Counted from the first letter of the stretch, positions 46,992 through 58,617 are shown. The stretch: DNA of 64,000 bases from Billgrantia aerodenitrificans (GCF_021404405.1 NZ_JABFTV010000008.1:124001-188000), one strand, 5' to 3'. Notes: a model not told the origin generated them from the sequence alone. A program made the numbers and translations.

Positions 46992-47540
46992 TTATTTATT
47001 TATGCTTATCGGAGTACCATTGGGGACGAGTGACCATATTTCCCGCATCTCCCGATTGGTAACCGCTATGCAGCCATCCGTCCAGTCCCAGTAGCGGTGC
47101 AGCCTTCCAAGCCAGCCCCAACCATTCAGTATGCCGTGGATCATGATGTTGCCACCCGGGGAGACACCGAGCTCATGCGCTACCGCTTGATCATGTTCGT
47201 TGGGATAGGAGACATGCAGTGAGAGATGGGCAATCGAGCGTGGGTTACGCCAGTCGATGATGTATTCACCTTCGGGCGTACGTTGATCGCCCTCTTGTTG
47301 CTTGTGTCCTTCCGGGCTGGCACCAAGCGCAATGCGGTATTCCGCAATGACCTCTCCTTCCCGCAGCAGCCGCATGACACGCTCGGACTTGATGACCTGG
47401 ACGGCGTCCGCACGCTGGCTGGGCGGCGCCATGTCAGGCACGGTTGGCGGGAAAAATCGCGGCGCCGCCTTGCCGTAGAGGCTGAAACCTAAGAACAGGA
47501 CGACCAGCAAGCCGCCCATATACAGCAAGGTGCGCAACAT
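46992..47540 (-). CDS. L,D-transpeptidase (YkuD domain)
   Basis: The 182-residue protein has an N-terminal membrane anchor (TLLYMGGLLVVLFLGFSLYG) and a YkuD domain. The catalytic Cys is in WTDGCIAV, with the His in NIMIHGILNG; the residues before the Cys are TDG instead of the common SHG. The enzyme makes 3-3 peptidoglycan cross-links or attaches proteins to the wall in the periplasm. The ATG at 47540 follows AGGGG. It sits just after the SMC operon with a hairpin in between. A functional link to that operon is not evident. Confidence 0.88.
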   Translation of the reverse strand: MLRTLLYMGGLLVVLFLGFSLYGKAAPRFFPPTVPDMAPPSQRADAVQVIKSERVMRLLREGEVIAEYRIALGASPEGHKQQEGDQRTPEGEYIIDWRNPRSIAHLSLHVSYPNEHDQAVAHELGVSPGGNIMIHGILNGWGWLGRLHRYWDWTDGCIAVTNREMREIWSLVPNGTPISINK

Positions 47541-47623
47541 GACATGCCCCTTTTTTATTGGCCAGGGAGTTCGCCTGAACCATTCCCTCACCACCACTCG
47601 CGTCGTTCTTAGTCGCTCCCGTT

Positions 47624-47656
47624 CGAGCCAGGCCAGGGCTTTCCTGGCCTGGCTCG
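47624..47656. other. 14-bp perfect hairpin after the SMC-like gene
   Basis: CGAGCCAGGCCAGG (47624-47637) pairs perfectly with 47643-47656 around a 5-base loop. No T-run follows on the minus strand, so it may be a Rho-type or processing site at the end of the SMC operon. Confidence 0.55.
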
Positions 47657-47678
47657 TTCAGCAGAGAGCCGGTTCGCT

Positions 47679-50600
47679 TTACTCCTGGGTCGCCGGCTCG
47701 CTGACGTGGATGCCGAACAGGCTGGCCTCGCCGACGCTGCGGCCCAGCGATTCCGGCGCGGCGATACGGCCATCGCGCACCATCACGTGGCCGCCCTGCC
47801 CCTGAGCGCCGCCGATCACGCTGCCCACCAGGTAGGTGGGGAAGATGTCGGGGTCGTTCTCGTAGTTGGGGTTGTGGATCAGGCCGATCATCTGGAAACG
47901 CCCACGGGTGTTGCGCAGCGACTCCAGCGAGTCCTGGATCAGGCGGCGGTGCGAGAGCTTGGAGAACAGGCCGTCGAGCAGGATCACGCTTTCGCGGCTG
48001 GTGCGGGCGCGGCGGCGGTGGTGCCCCGGCAGTTCGCGCAGCTCGCGCTCGATGGCAAACTCGGAGAGCTTGACCAGCCACATCAGCGACACCGCTTCAC
48101 GCTGGCCCTCCGACATCTCCTCGTTGAGCGAGAACAGCCGCCCGTGAGGACGGATGGCGTCGTGCTTGAGGCGGATCGCCACGTCGTGGAACAACCCGCG
48201 GTAGATGCGCCGGCGGATCTGGCGCAGCAGGTCGTCGTCGCGGCGGCGTGCCTCACCGTCGACCATGCCACCGTCGCGCTCGGCGCGGCGGCGCATGGCG
48301 GCCTGGTGCTCGTCGATGTCGGCCAGCAGCGTGGCGATCAGCTCGCGCAGCTGGTCGGGGCCGATCAGCGAGGCCTTGACCTCGAAGAAGGCGCCGCCCT
48401 CGCCGCTGCTCTTGGCCACGCGTTTGAGGATGTCGAGGTTGCCGGCGGCATCCGAGATGATCGAGCTGAGACGCTCCACCAGGGTGCCTTCGATCTGCTC
48501 GCGAGAGGCATGCAACCGTTCGACCCGTATCTTGTGGTCGTCGAGCTGACCGGCAAGCTGGTCGTGCAGGCGCGAGAGATCGTCCAGCGCCTCGGCGTTG
48601 GCATGCGTCAGCCCGGCCAGGCGGGCGCGCTCGGTGTCGCTGAACATGCGGCTGTGTGCTGCTTCGGCCAGGGCCTCGGCCAGCTTGCGCTCGCCGCCCT
48701 CGACCTGGCGCGCCTGGCGTTCGCGGTTGCGCGCCTGCTCGCCCAGGTTGAGTTCGCCCAAGGCATCGACCAGGGTCTGCTGACAGGCTTCCAGCGCTTC
48801 GATGTCGAGCTCGCCCTGCCTTTCGCTTGCGACCATGTCGTGCCAGGCATCGAGGGCGGCATTGCGCGCCGCGTGCTCGTCCGCCTCTCCGGGCCAGCGG
48901 CTGGCTTCGGCGAGATCGACCAGTGCCGCCAGACGCCGCGGCCAGCCCTCGGGCAGGTCGCGCAGCACCCGCAGCCACTCCACCGCCAGCTGATCGATGC
49001 AGGCCAGCGCCCGGCGCTGCTCGGCCAGGCGTGCTTCCAGGGCGTCGCGCTCTTCCCCACGGGCCTTGCGCGTCTCGCGCAGCTCACCCAGCTCGCGCCG
49101 CACCCGGGCGATCTCGCGCTCGAGCTTCTGGCTGCCGCCGGCGGCATCGCGCACCTCCAGATAGGCGCGAATGCGGGTGAAGTCGAAGTCGGCACGGCGG
49201 GTCGCCCGAGCCTGAGCGGCCTCCAGTTCCTCCTGCATCTCGGCGGCAGTGGCCATGAAATCGACGCCGCCCTCGGCTTCGAAACGCGCCAGGGCGCGCA
49301 GGCGGTCGCGCTCGCCGTCGCTGAAGATGCCGCGCAGTTGGGCCTCGCTCTCTTCGACCTGACGCTTGAGCGTCTCGCGCTGCTCCTCGGCGGCGGCCAG
49401 TCGCTCACTCGCCTCGCTCAGGTGCCGCTCGAGTTCGGCGAGGCGCGCCTCCAGCGCCTGCAGCCGCTCGACGCCGCCGGCGTCGCTGAACTGCTCGGCG
49501 GCGAGCCAGGTCTGGCCGTGGGCCTCCAGCTCGCGGGCCGCCGCTTCGCGACGCGGTGCGAGCTCGGCCAGCGCCGTCTCGGCTTCGAGCCGCGCCTCGG
49601 CGGCCTCCTGCTGGGCGAACTCGCCGCCCTCCTGCAGGTAGCGCTGGTAGTCGTCGATACAGGCGAGCGCGACATCGGTCAGCCGCGGCGCCAGCGCCGC
49701 CTCGCGTTCGGCCAGGGCCGTCTGCCGCTCGGCCAGGGCCTCCAGGGCCACCTCGACCTGGGACTCATCGGCCTCGCGGGCACGCAGCGCCAGGGCGAAG
49801 GTCTCGCCGTGGGGATCGAGCCGTTCGCATTCCACGGCCAGCGCCTTCTGCCGCTCGCGGTCGGCGGCCAGCCGCTTCTCGGTGGCCTCGCGCAGAGCTT
49901 CCAGGTAGCTCGGGTCCAGTGCGGCCTTCACCGCCAGGGTCTCGACGCCGGCCACCGCGCCCAAGGGCGGCTCGCCCCGGCCCAGCAGGCCGGTCAGCGC
50001 CTCGGCTTCGAACACCGGCACCGCCAGGCCCGCCTCGATCAGCTCGGCGGCGGCCGTCTCGGCCGCCTCGCGCCCGGCCACCACCGGGGCGAACAGCACC
50101 CCGGCGGCCTGCACCAGCCACTCGCGGCGCTGCTCGGGGGTATGGGTCTCGACGTTGAGTACCGCATGCAGCGGCTGCCAGGCGATGCCGGCGGCGTCCA
50201 GTTGGCGGTGGGCCTCGGCCTCCACCACACGCCGCTCCAGCGGATCGCCGGAGAGGCTCTCCAGGTAGCGCTCGCGGGCGGCGATGTCGGCTTCCAGCGT
50301 CTCCGCTTCGCGCAGCAGCCGCGGATAGCGGCGGCGGGCGTCGGCCAGCCACTTCTCCGGGGCCAACTCGCTGCGCTCGGCAAAGTCGAGCCGCGCCCGG
50401 TGCAGCGTGCGCAGGTGGGTCTCTTCATCGAGCAGCCGCTTGCGCTCGTCGCCCAGCTCTCGCTCGCGTTCACGCAGGCGCGCGCGCAGGTGCACCGGCT
50501 CGTCGTCGCCGTGCAGCTCGCCGTAACGGCGGGCGGCCTCGGCCAGCGGTGCCAGCCGGGCCAGGGTGCGCTCGGCCTCCTGGCGGCGCTGCTCGGCCTC

Positions 50601-52592
50601 GCGGAAGTTCGACTCCAGCTCGGCCAGCGCCGTCTTGCGCCGCGTCCAGAAGCCGCTCACCGCTTCGCCCGGCCAGCCCTCGACGAAGGCGCGCCAGGGC
50701 GCCTGGCCGCGGGCCAGCAGGCCCTGCTCGCCGGTCAGACGTTCACGCTCGCCGTTGAGCCGCTCACGCTCGCCGCGGGCGATCTCGAAAGCTCCGAGCG
50801 CCTCATCGCGACGCCGGGTCAGCTCGTCGAGGGACTCGGCCAGCTCGGCCTCGCGCTCCTGTTTCTCCTCGAGCCGCTCGGCCGGTGCCAGATCGGGACA
50901 CTCGCGGCGGTAGGCATCGTGCCAGGCGGCGACCTGCTTGAGCTCGCCGACACGGCCCAGGTGCGCGTTGAGGGCACGGCGAGCGTTCGAGGCCTGGGCC
51001 TTGGCCGCTTCGGCGCTGGCTTCGGGGGTTTCCAGCTCGGCCTCGCTGAACAGCCCCTCGGCCAGCGCCTGGGTGTAGAAGCTCTGGTTGTCGACGAAGT
51101 CGCGCTGTTGGGACTCCAGCCGCTCGCGCTCGTGCTCCAGGTCGTCGCGACGCTCGTCGAGTTCGGCCAGCTCGCGGGTCAGCTCCTCGAGATAGACCCC
51201 GTCGCCGATCACTTCCTCGCGGAAGCGGTTGCCATCGGCGGCCTCGAAGGCATCGGCGCCCTCGTCCAGCGCACTCAGGGCACGGTCGCGGGCCGTGTCG
51301 TCGGCCAGGGCGTGGCTTTCGGCCAGCCACTCGCGGGCAGCCTTGAAGCTGACGTGGCCGACGTCGCGGTTGAGCGGCCACTCGGCCTGGGGCAGATGAA
51401 TCAGCCGCCGGTGCACGTCGACCCGGGCGCCGCGCTCGGAGAGCGCCTGACGCACGGCCCGCTCGGAAAGACCAGAGAGCGTTGCCAGCAGCGAGGTGGA
51501 GACCCGCGGCCGCGAGGTATCGCCGGCGATCCAGGCGAAGCCATCCAGCGGAGCGGCCCCGCGCTCGTCGGCGGCGTCCTCAGTGCCCTCTTCAGAAGCG
51601 GCACGCGGCAGGCCGGGCAGGCCCAGCAGCGCCTGGCCGCCCAGCAAGGCTTCGCTGGCCGCCAAGTCCTGGTCGAGCTCCATCAGGCGGGCGCGGGCGT
51701 CTCGCAGCGACTCGCCCTGCTCGCGCAGCTCGGCCAGGCGCACCACCTTGTCGCTGGCGCGGCGCTGGTCGCTCTCGGCTTCCTCCAGGCGATGGCGCAG
51801 CTCGGTGATGTTGGTGCCGGAGTTGAGGATCACCTCCTCGATCAGCTCCTCGCTCTCGTCGGTCTCGCCGCGGGTGGCGCCGGAGAGGATCTCGGGAGCC
51901 AGCACCTCGAAGAAGAACGCCTGGTCGGCCTTCTCGCCGGCGCGGGGCTTGATGGCGTTGAAGATCTGGCTCTTGTCGGCGCCGCCCTCCTTCTGGAAGG
52001 CGGCGAGCTGGGCCAGCTCGCGACGGGAGACGTGAGCCCCCACCGCCTCCAGCCACTCCTCGCGGTTGTGGGTCAGGCGCACGTTGCGCTCGGCCATGGC
52101 CGCCTTGACGTCGCGGTTGGCGTAGAGCGCCAGCTTGCCGTCGAGGGTCTGGTGGTGCACCGGCACGTCTTCGAGGCGCCCGGCATAGTGGTAGAAGGAG
52201 AGCCCGCTGCCGTCGCTGTAGCCGTAGAAGCCGAACACGAAGGTCTCGCCGGCCACCTCCTCGCCGACGGCGGCCAGCATGTCGTCCTGGCGCTCGAGCC
52301 CGCTGCGCGAACGGAACTCGACGCGCAGGTGGCTCCAGCTACGTGCCGTGCCGCCCACCGACGAGGGCGAGCACTTGCGCCGGGTGCGCGAGAGCAGCGT
52401 GCGGTCCCGCGACAGCAGGCCGATCAGCGCCTCGGAGAGCGTGGTCTTGCCGAAGCCGTTCTCCATGCTGATGGCGCTCGACTGGCCGCGCAGATCGAGC
52501 AGCACGTGACGCATCTTGGCGTCCCAGGGCGAGGCCACGTCGCCGTGCTTGTTGAGCAGGTTGGCGACCTCGATGCGGTTGATCACGCTCAT
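47679..52592 (-). CDS. MukB/JetC-like SMC ATPase
   Basis: This giant SMC-type protein has 1637 residues. The N-terminal head has a divergent P-loop, MENGFGKT (Lys49), with Met where Gly is usual. Long Glu/Arg/Ala-rich coiled coils flank a globular hinge near residues 800-870, the midpoint. The C-terminal head has an ABC-like signature MSEGQRE (near 1493) and a Walker B strand VILLDGLF (Asp1540), where Gly1541 replaces the catalytic Glu. A winged-helix-like insert lies near residues 362-400 in the ascending arm. The ATG at 52592 overlaps the MukE-like stop (ATGA). A condensin or DNA-sensing role is inferred from architecture and partners; the family is not firmly identified. Confidence 0.82.
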   Translation of the reverse strand: MSVINRIEVANLLNKHGDVASPWDAKMRHVLLDLRGQSSAISMENGFGKTTLSEALIGLLSRDRTLLSRTRRKCSPSSVGGTARSWSHLRVEFRSRSGLERQDDMLAAVGEEVAGETFVFGFYGYSDGSGLSFYHYAGRLEDVPVHHQTLDGKLALYANRDVKAAMAERNVRLTHNREEWLEAVGAHVSRRELAQLAAFQKEGGADKSQIFNAIKPRAGEKADQAFFFEVLAPEILSGATRGETDESEELIEEVILNSGTNITELRHRLEEAESDQRRASDKVVRLAELREQGESLRDARARLMELDQDLAASEALLGGQALLGLPGLPRAASEEGTEDAADERGAAPLDGFAWIAGDTSRPRVSTSLLATLSGLSERAVRQALSERGARVDVHRRLIHLPQAEWPLNRDVGHVSFKAAREWLAESHALADDTARDRALSALDEGADAFEAADGNRFREEVIGDGVYLEELTRELAELDERRDDLEHERERLESQQRDFVDNQSFYTQALAEGLFSEAELETPEASAEAAKAQASNARRALNAHLGRVGELKQVAAWHDAYRRECPDLAPAERLEEKQEREAELAESLDELTRRRDEALGAFEIARGERERLNGERERLTGEQGLLARGQAPWRAFVEGWPGEAVSGFWTRRKTALAELESNFREAEQRRQEAERTLARLAPLAEAARRYGELHGDDEPVHLRARLRERERELGDERKRLLDEETHLRTLHRARLDFAERSELAPEKWLADARRRYPRLLREAETLEADIAARERYLESLSGDPLERRVVEAEAHRQLDAAGIAWQPLHAVLNVETHTPEQRREWLVQAAGVLFAPVVAGREAAETAAAELIEAGLAVPVFEAEALTGLLGRGEPPLGAVAGVETLAVKAALDPSYLEALREATEKRLAADRERQKALAVECERLDPHGETFALALRAREADESQVEVALEALAERQTALAEREAALAPRLTDVALACIDDYQRYLQEGGEFAQQEAAEARLEAETALAELAPRREAAARELEAHGQTWLAAEQFSDAGGVERLQALEARLAELERHLSEASERLAAAEEQRETLKRQVEESEAQLRGIFSDGERDRLRALARFEAEGGVDFMATAAEMQEELEAAQARATRRADFDFTRIRAYLEVRDAAGGSQKLEREIARVRRELGELRETRKARGEERDALEARLAEQRRALACIDQLAVEWLRVLRDLPEGWPRRLAALVDLAEASRWPGEADEHAARNAALDAWHDMVASERQGELDIEALEACQQTLVDALGELNLGEQARNRERQARQVEGGERKLAEALAEAAHSRMFSDTERARLAGLTHANAEALDDLSRLHDQLAGQLDDHKIRVERLHASREQIEGTLVERLSSIISDAAGNLDILKRVAKSSGEGGAFFEVKASLIGPDQLRELIATLLADIDEHQAAMRRRAERDGGMVDGEARRRDDDLLRQIRRRIYRGLFHDVAIRLKHDAIRPHGRLFSLNEEMSEGQREAVSLMWLVKLSEFAIERELRELPGHHRRRARTSRESVILLDGLFSKLSHRRLIQDSLESLRNTRGRFQMIGLIHNPNYENDPDIFPTYLVGSVIGGAQGQGGHVMVRDGRIAAPESLGRSVGEASLFGIHVSEPATQE

Positions 52593-53425
52593 GCCTGGGT
52601 CTCCTCGTGCTCGTCGATGACGGCCTCGTACTCTTCGTCCCGATAGCGGCCCTGGGCGCGGCCCTGAGCCAGCGCTTGCAGATGGCCGAGCTGATGAATG
52701 CCGATCTGCTCGCTCTCCAGCGCTCCAAGCAGGGTCTGCTGCCACACCTCGCCGACGCTCTCCTCGGTGCCGGCACTCGCTTCGGCGTCGCGCAGGCTTT
52801 CGAGCAGCCCGGCGCGCACCTGCAGATCGATGAAGGCACGAACCCGGCGGCTGATGTCCTCGCCGCGCTCCTCCAGCAACACGCGGCTGGTCTCGGGGGC
52901 CTCTTCGCCCAGGCTGCGCAGCGTCTCCAACTGGTCGCGCATCAACTCGACCAGCTCGGCCCCGGCGAAGGTGGCCTCCTGATAGCGGCTGACGTCGGAG
53001 AGCGCGCGGTTGTAGCGGGTGTAGAGCAGCGTATGCATCAGCAGCCACAGCTGCAGGTACCACTGGGCCAGCTCGGCGCGGCTCTCCTGGCGCAGCTTGA
53101 GCGCCTCGAACACCGGCTCGCGGGTGTAGAGCGGCGGCTGTTCCAGCTCCGGGTCGGGCAGCAGCGCGTAGTAGCGCGAGCCGGGTGCGATGCCGGGGTA
53201 GTCGCCGGATTCAAAGGCTTTGAGCCGCAGGCCCTGGCCGGCGAGGAAGTCCCGCAGCGCCTCGCGCTCGGCCTCGCTGGCGTCGTCGATCAGCGCGCAG
53301 ACGTCGCGCTCGGAGAGCTGGCCCTCGCGGGCGGCACGGCGCTTGCGGCCGCCGCCCGGGGTGCGTTCGGCGCTGCGGTAGCGCAGCAGGTAGGCGACCA
53401 CTTCGCCCATCTCGGTCATGTTCAT
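52589..53425 (-). CDS. MukE/JetB-like SMC partner protein
   Basis: The 278-residue protein lies between a kleisin-like gene and an SMC gene, in the order mukF-mukE-mukB or jetA-jetB-jetC. It starts with GEVVAYLLRYRSAERT, then a basic linker (GGGRKRRAAREG), a winged-helix-like segment (LSERDVCALIDDASEAEREALRDFL) and later helices rich in Leu and Glu. This fits a KITE (MukE) subunit that bridges kleisin and heads. The sequence alone gives weak family evidence; the order and the two ATGA overlaps carry the call. The C-terminal tail is strongly acidic. Confidence 0.72.
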   Translation of the reverse strand: MNMTEMGEVVAYLLRYRSAERTPGGGRKRRAAREGQLSERDVCALIDDASEAEREALRDFLAGQGLRLKAFESGDYPGIAPGSRYYALLPDPELEQPPLYTREPVFEALKLRQESRAELAQWYLQLWLLMHTLLYTRYNRALSDVSRYQEATFAGAELVELMRDQLETLRSLGEEAPETSRVLLEERGEDISRRVRAFIDLQVRAGLLESLRDAEASAGTEESVGEVWQQTLLGALESEQIGIHQLGHLQALAQGRAQGRYRDEEYEAVIDEHEETQA

Positions 53426-54819
53426 ACGTGCTGTTCCTGAAAGAAGCCGAGAGAGGGCGTCACGGCCCCCTCAATGCGGCGGCCGTCGTCGAGTTCGAGC
53501 TCGAACGGCGTCGCGTCGATACCCACCGTCAGCCCCGGAGCCAGCAATTCGGTATCAACGAAGGTGTTGAGCAGTTGGGCCAGGCAGTCGCCCTCTTCGA
53601 AGCGGTGCCAGCCCTCGGTCAGCGCTTCGGGCAGCGACAGCGGCGCACGGCGGAGACGCTGGCGAAGTGCCGGCCCCCGCGCTTCGAGGAAGCGTGCCAG
53701 CAGCGGGTCCTCCGGCGCCGCGTCACGCGCCTCGTCGAACACCAGCGCCACCGGGCTGGCGTCGGCGCGGCGACTCTCGAGCAGCGGCACCAGCGGCGCC
53801 AGGCGCGGGAAGGTGGCCTGCACGTGCAGAGGCATCATGCGCGCCACCACGGCGTCGCGCAGCGCGCCTGCGGGCGGCGCCTCCAATAGCTGGCGCGCCA
53901 TGTCCTGGAAGTCGATCACGCCCATGGCCTGGATGCGCCCCTCGGCGATATCGGCCAGCAGCTCGGAAAGCCGGCGCGAGAGGTTCTCGATGGCGGTGAG
54001 CACACGGCCGATGGCGCTGGAGAGCACGCGCAGGTCCCAGTCGTCGGACTGCGCTTCGCGCCAGCTCTCGAAGCGCTCCATCAGGCGCGGCGTGGCGAGC
54101 TGGGCACGGGCGTCGAGCAGCGTCTGCTGAATGTTGGTCAGGGCGTTATGGTAGTGGCGCTCGTTGTCGAGCAGAGCGGAGAGCTTGCCCTCGCGGGTGG
54201 GATTCTCGCGCACCCGTCGCAGTTCCTGGGTCAGGGCACGGATCGCCAGCAGGATCTGGTTGGTGATGTCGGGAATGCGGGAGAAGTCGCCCCGCGCCAG
54301 CGCCGCCAGTACCTTGGCCGCGTCGTATTCGGAGTAGAGAAGGTCCTCGACCTGGCTGGCCAGGGTCACCGCCTGGCGGCCGCTCGGGGTGAGGCGCACC
54401 TGGCCGGTCTGGCCCTGCTTCTCGATCAGCGCGGTGCGCTTGGTGCTGCGCCGGCTGCGCTCCTCTGCCGTCGCGTCGTCGCTCGTCGTCGGCGATGGCG
54501 ATGGCTGACGAAAATGGATCTCGCTGGGGGTGGAGAGCAGATTGATGACGAAGCTCAGATCGTCGTGGGGCAGTCCGGGGTAGCTCTCGCGCAGGTGATT
54601 GAGGCAGCGGCTCTGCGAGACGAAGGCGCTGTTGGTGGCGAAGTCCTCGTCGAGCAGATAGTCGAGCAGCAGGCAGCCGAGGTCGAGCCAGTAGCCGTCG
54701 CGCAGCCCGCGACGCTGCTCCTGGCTCACCTGGACGAAGGGCGAGCCGGGCTCGTGGGCGCTGTCGTGCAGGTCGATCAGCCGCGTCGTGGCGATCAGCA
54801 GCTTGCTCCAGGCGGTCAT
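53422..54819 (-). CDS. MukF/JetA-like kleisin-type subunit
   Basis: This 465-residue protein is first in the SMC operon. The N-terminal ~140 residues look winged-helix (LDLGCLLLDYLLDEDFATNSAFVSQSRCL; VRLTPSGRQAVTLA), followed by long helices (LTQELRRVRENPTREGKLSALLDNERHYHNALTNI) and a C-terminal beta-rich segment ending in VTPSLGFFQEQHV. This matches the plan of MukF-like kleisins, which close the SMC ring. AGGGAAG lies before the ATG. It overlaps the MukE-like gene by ATGA and is divergent from recQ across a 210-bp promoter region. Confidence 0.72.
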   Translation of the reverse strand: MTAWSKLLIATTRLIDLHDSAHEPGSPFVQVSQEQRRGLRDGYWLDLGCLLLDYLLDEDFATNSAFVSQSRCLNHLRESYPGLPHDDLSFVINLLSTPSEIHFRQPSPSPTTSDDATAEERSRRSTKRTALIEKQGQTGQVRLTPSGRQAVTLASQVEDLLYSEYDAAKVLAALARGDFSRIPDITNQILLAIRALTQELRRVRENPTREGKLSALLDNERHYHNALTNIQQTLLDARAQLATPRLMERFESWREAQSDDWDLRVLSSAIGRVLTAIENLSRRLSELLADIAEGRIQAMGVIDFQDMARQLLEAPPAGALRDAVVARMMPLHVQATFPRLAPLVPLLESRRADASPVALVFDEARDAAPEDPLLARFLEARGPALRQRLRRAPLSLPEALTEGWHRFEEGDCLAQLLNTFVDTELLAPGLTVGIDATPFELELDDGRRIEGAVTPSLGFFQEQHV

Positions 54820-55029
54820 GGGGTCTTCCCTGCGGGCGAAGAAAAAGGAGCATTATGCCAAGCTCGGCACCTCGGGTCATGGCGCGGATGGCTCCATTTT
54901 CACACGGTCTCTGCTTTTACACGCAGCCACGTGGAAACGGCCGGTTTGCCGATATGCGAGAATGCTCGCTGTCTGGCGAGATCGTCACCTTCTCGCCTCG
55001 GAGTCCACAGCAGCGCAGGGAGTGCCCAA

Positions 55030-57002
<1,973 letters not shown>

Positions 57003-57030
<28 letters not shown>

Positions 57031-58565
57031 TGGCGCAGCTTGTTGGCAATGGTGGTATGCGAGACCCCGAGCCGCTTGGCCAACTGGCGGCTGGAGGGAT
57101 ACTGCGGATAGAGCAAGGCCAGGATGCGGCGCTCCACGTCGCCCATGATGTCGGCGAGCGAGCCGTCGAGGTCGATGCCCGAGAGCCCCGGCGTCTCGCC
57201 CACGTCCGGCAAGCGCAGGTGGGCGGGCTCGATGGCGTCGCCCTCGCACAGCGACACCGCCTGGAACAGCACGTTCTCGAACTGGCGCACGTTGCCGGGC
57301 CAGTGGTAGGTGGAGAGCCTGGCCAGCGCCGCCGGTGACAGCGACGGCATACGGCAGCCGATCTGACGCGCGGCGCGATCGATGAAGTGCAGCGCCATGG
57401 CCTCGATACCGTCGAGACAGTCGCGCAACGGCGGCACCGCCAGCGACAACACGTTGAGCCGATGATAGAGATCCTGGCGGAAATGGCCTTCGGCGCAGAG
57501 CCGGGGCAGATCCTGCTGGGTGGCACAGATCACCCGCACGTCGAGATAGGTCTCCTCGTCGCTGCCCACCCGACGAAAGCCCCCGTCCTGCAGGAAGCGC
57601 AGCAGCTTGACCTGCAGCCGCGGGCTCATCTCACCCACTTCGTCGAGGAAGATGGTGCCGCCCGCGGTCATCTCCAGCAGGCCGAGCTTGCCCTCCGGGC
57701 GCGCCCCCTCGAAAGCACCCGGCGCATAGCCGAACAGCTCCGTCTCGGCCATCGATTCCGGCAGGCCGGCGCAGTTGAGCGCCATGAACGGCGACTGCCC
57801 ACGGGCGCTGGCCAGGTGGCAGGCCCGCGCCAGCAGCTCTTTACCGGTACCGGTTTCACCGTGGATCAGCAGCGGCGCGTCCAGCGGCGCCATGCGCCGC
57901 GCCTCGCGAATCAGCGCAGCAAGTCGGGGACTCGCCTGGAACAGCGCATCGAAACCACGCAGCTCTTGGCGCTGTACCTGGTAGATGCGCTCGCCGATCC
58001 GGTCAGCGCTGTGCAGGGTCACCACGGCTCCGGCCAGGGAAGCCACGTCGTCGTGGTGCTCACGATGCAGTGGTGCGATGTCGGCGAGGAAGGTCGCATC
58101 GCGCAGCTTGATGCGCAGGCCGTTGACCCGCGCATTGTTGCGCCGAACCAGCGCCGGCAGATCCACGTCGGGCAGGTAGCGGTTGAGCGATAGCCCCGGC
58201 ACCTCGTCGATGCGCACCCCGAGCAGCTGCCCGGCCGCGCGGTTGGCGGCCACCACGTGCCCCTCCATGTCGATCGACATCACCGGATCGGAGAGCGACG
58301 ACAGCAGCGCATCGAGCTCGAGATGGCGCCGCTCGCTGGGCATCAGGCTGACCCGGCGCACGCCGAACACTCCCGGTATCGCCTCGAGCACCGGTTTCAG
58401 CGTGGCCAGTTGCGCATTGAGCAGGTTGGGAATGTGCAGATAGATGGCGTTGCCATGCTCACCGCCCACTTCGCCCCGCGCCACGTTGAGGCCGTAGTCG
58501 ACGAAGTGCGACACGATATCGCGCAGGATGCCGATACGGTTCTGGCAGTGAAACCTCAATCTCAT
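57003..58565 (-). CDS. tyrR: TyrR/PhhR-type aromatic amino acid regulator
   Basis: This 520-residue regulator begins MRLRFHCQNRIGILRDI, the ACT domain of TyrR. A PAS domain (about 80-130) and an AAA+ domain follow: Walker A GETGTGKEL, a GAFEGA loop in place of GAFTGA, and LDEVGEM. The C-terminal Fis-type helix-turn-helix is SSRQLAKRLGVSHTTIANKLRHYG. The changed GAFTGA loop fits TyrR proteins that act with sigma70. The ATG at 58565 has GGAGG upstream; the longer frame is unsupported. It is divergent from phhAB, as PhhR is in Pseudomonas, and should control phhAB and hppD. Confidence 0.93.
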
Positions 58566-58617
58566 GGCGCTGGTGCCTCCGGGCGCGAAAAAGTACGTCA
58601 AGCCGACGTGACTCGCC

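Noticed and set aside
47624..47656. Intrinsic terminator after the SMC operon
   Set aside because: The stem is perfect, but no T-run follows on the minus strand, so it was listed only as a hairpin.
47706..52646. Open frame of about 1646 codons on the plus strand
   Set aside because: It is fully antisense to the SMC-like gene, whose architecture is coherent. The frame is open because of high GC codon bias and has no ribosome site or recognisable domain.
54148..55029. Upstream extension of the recQ frame
   Set aside because: RecQ homology begins at GTG 55030 with AGGGAG; the rest is antisense to the kleisin-like gene.
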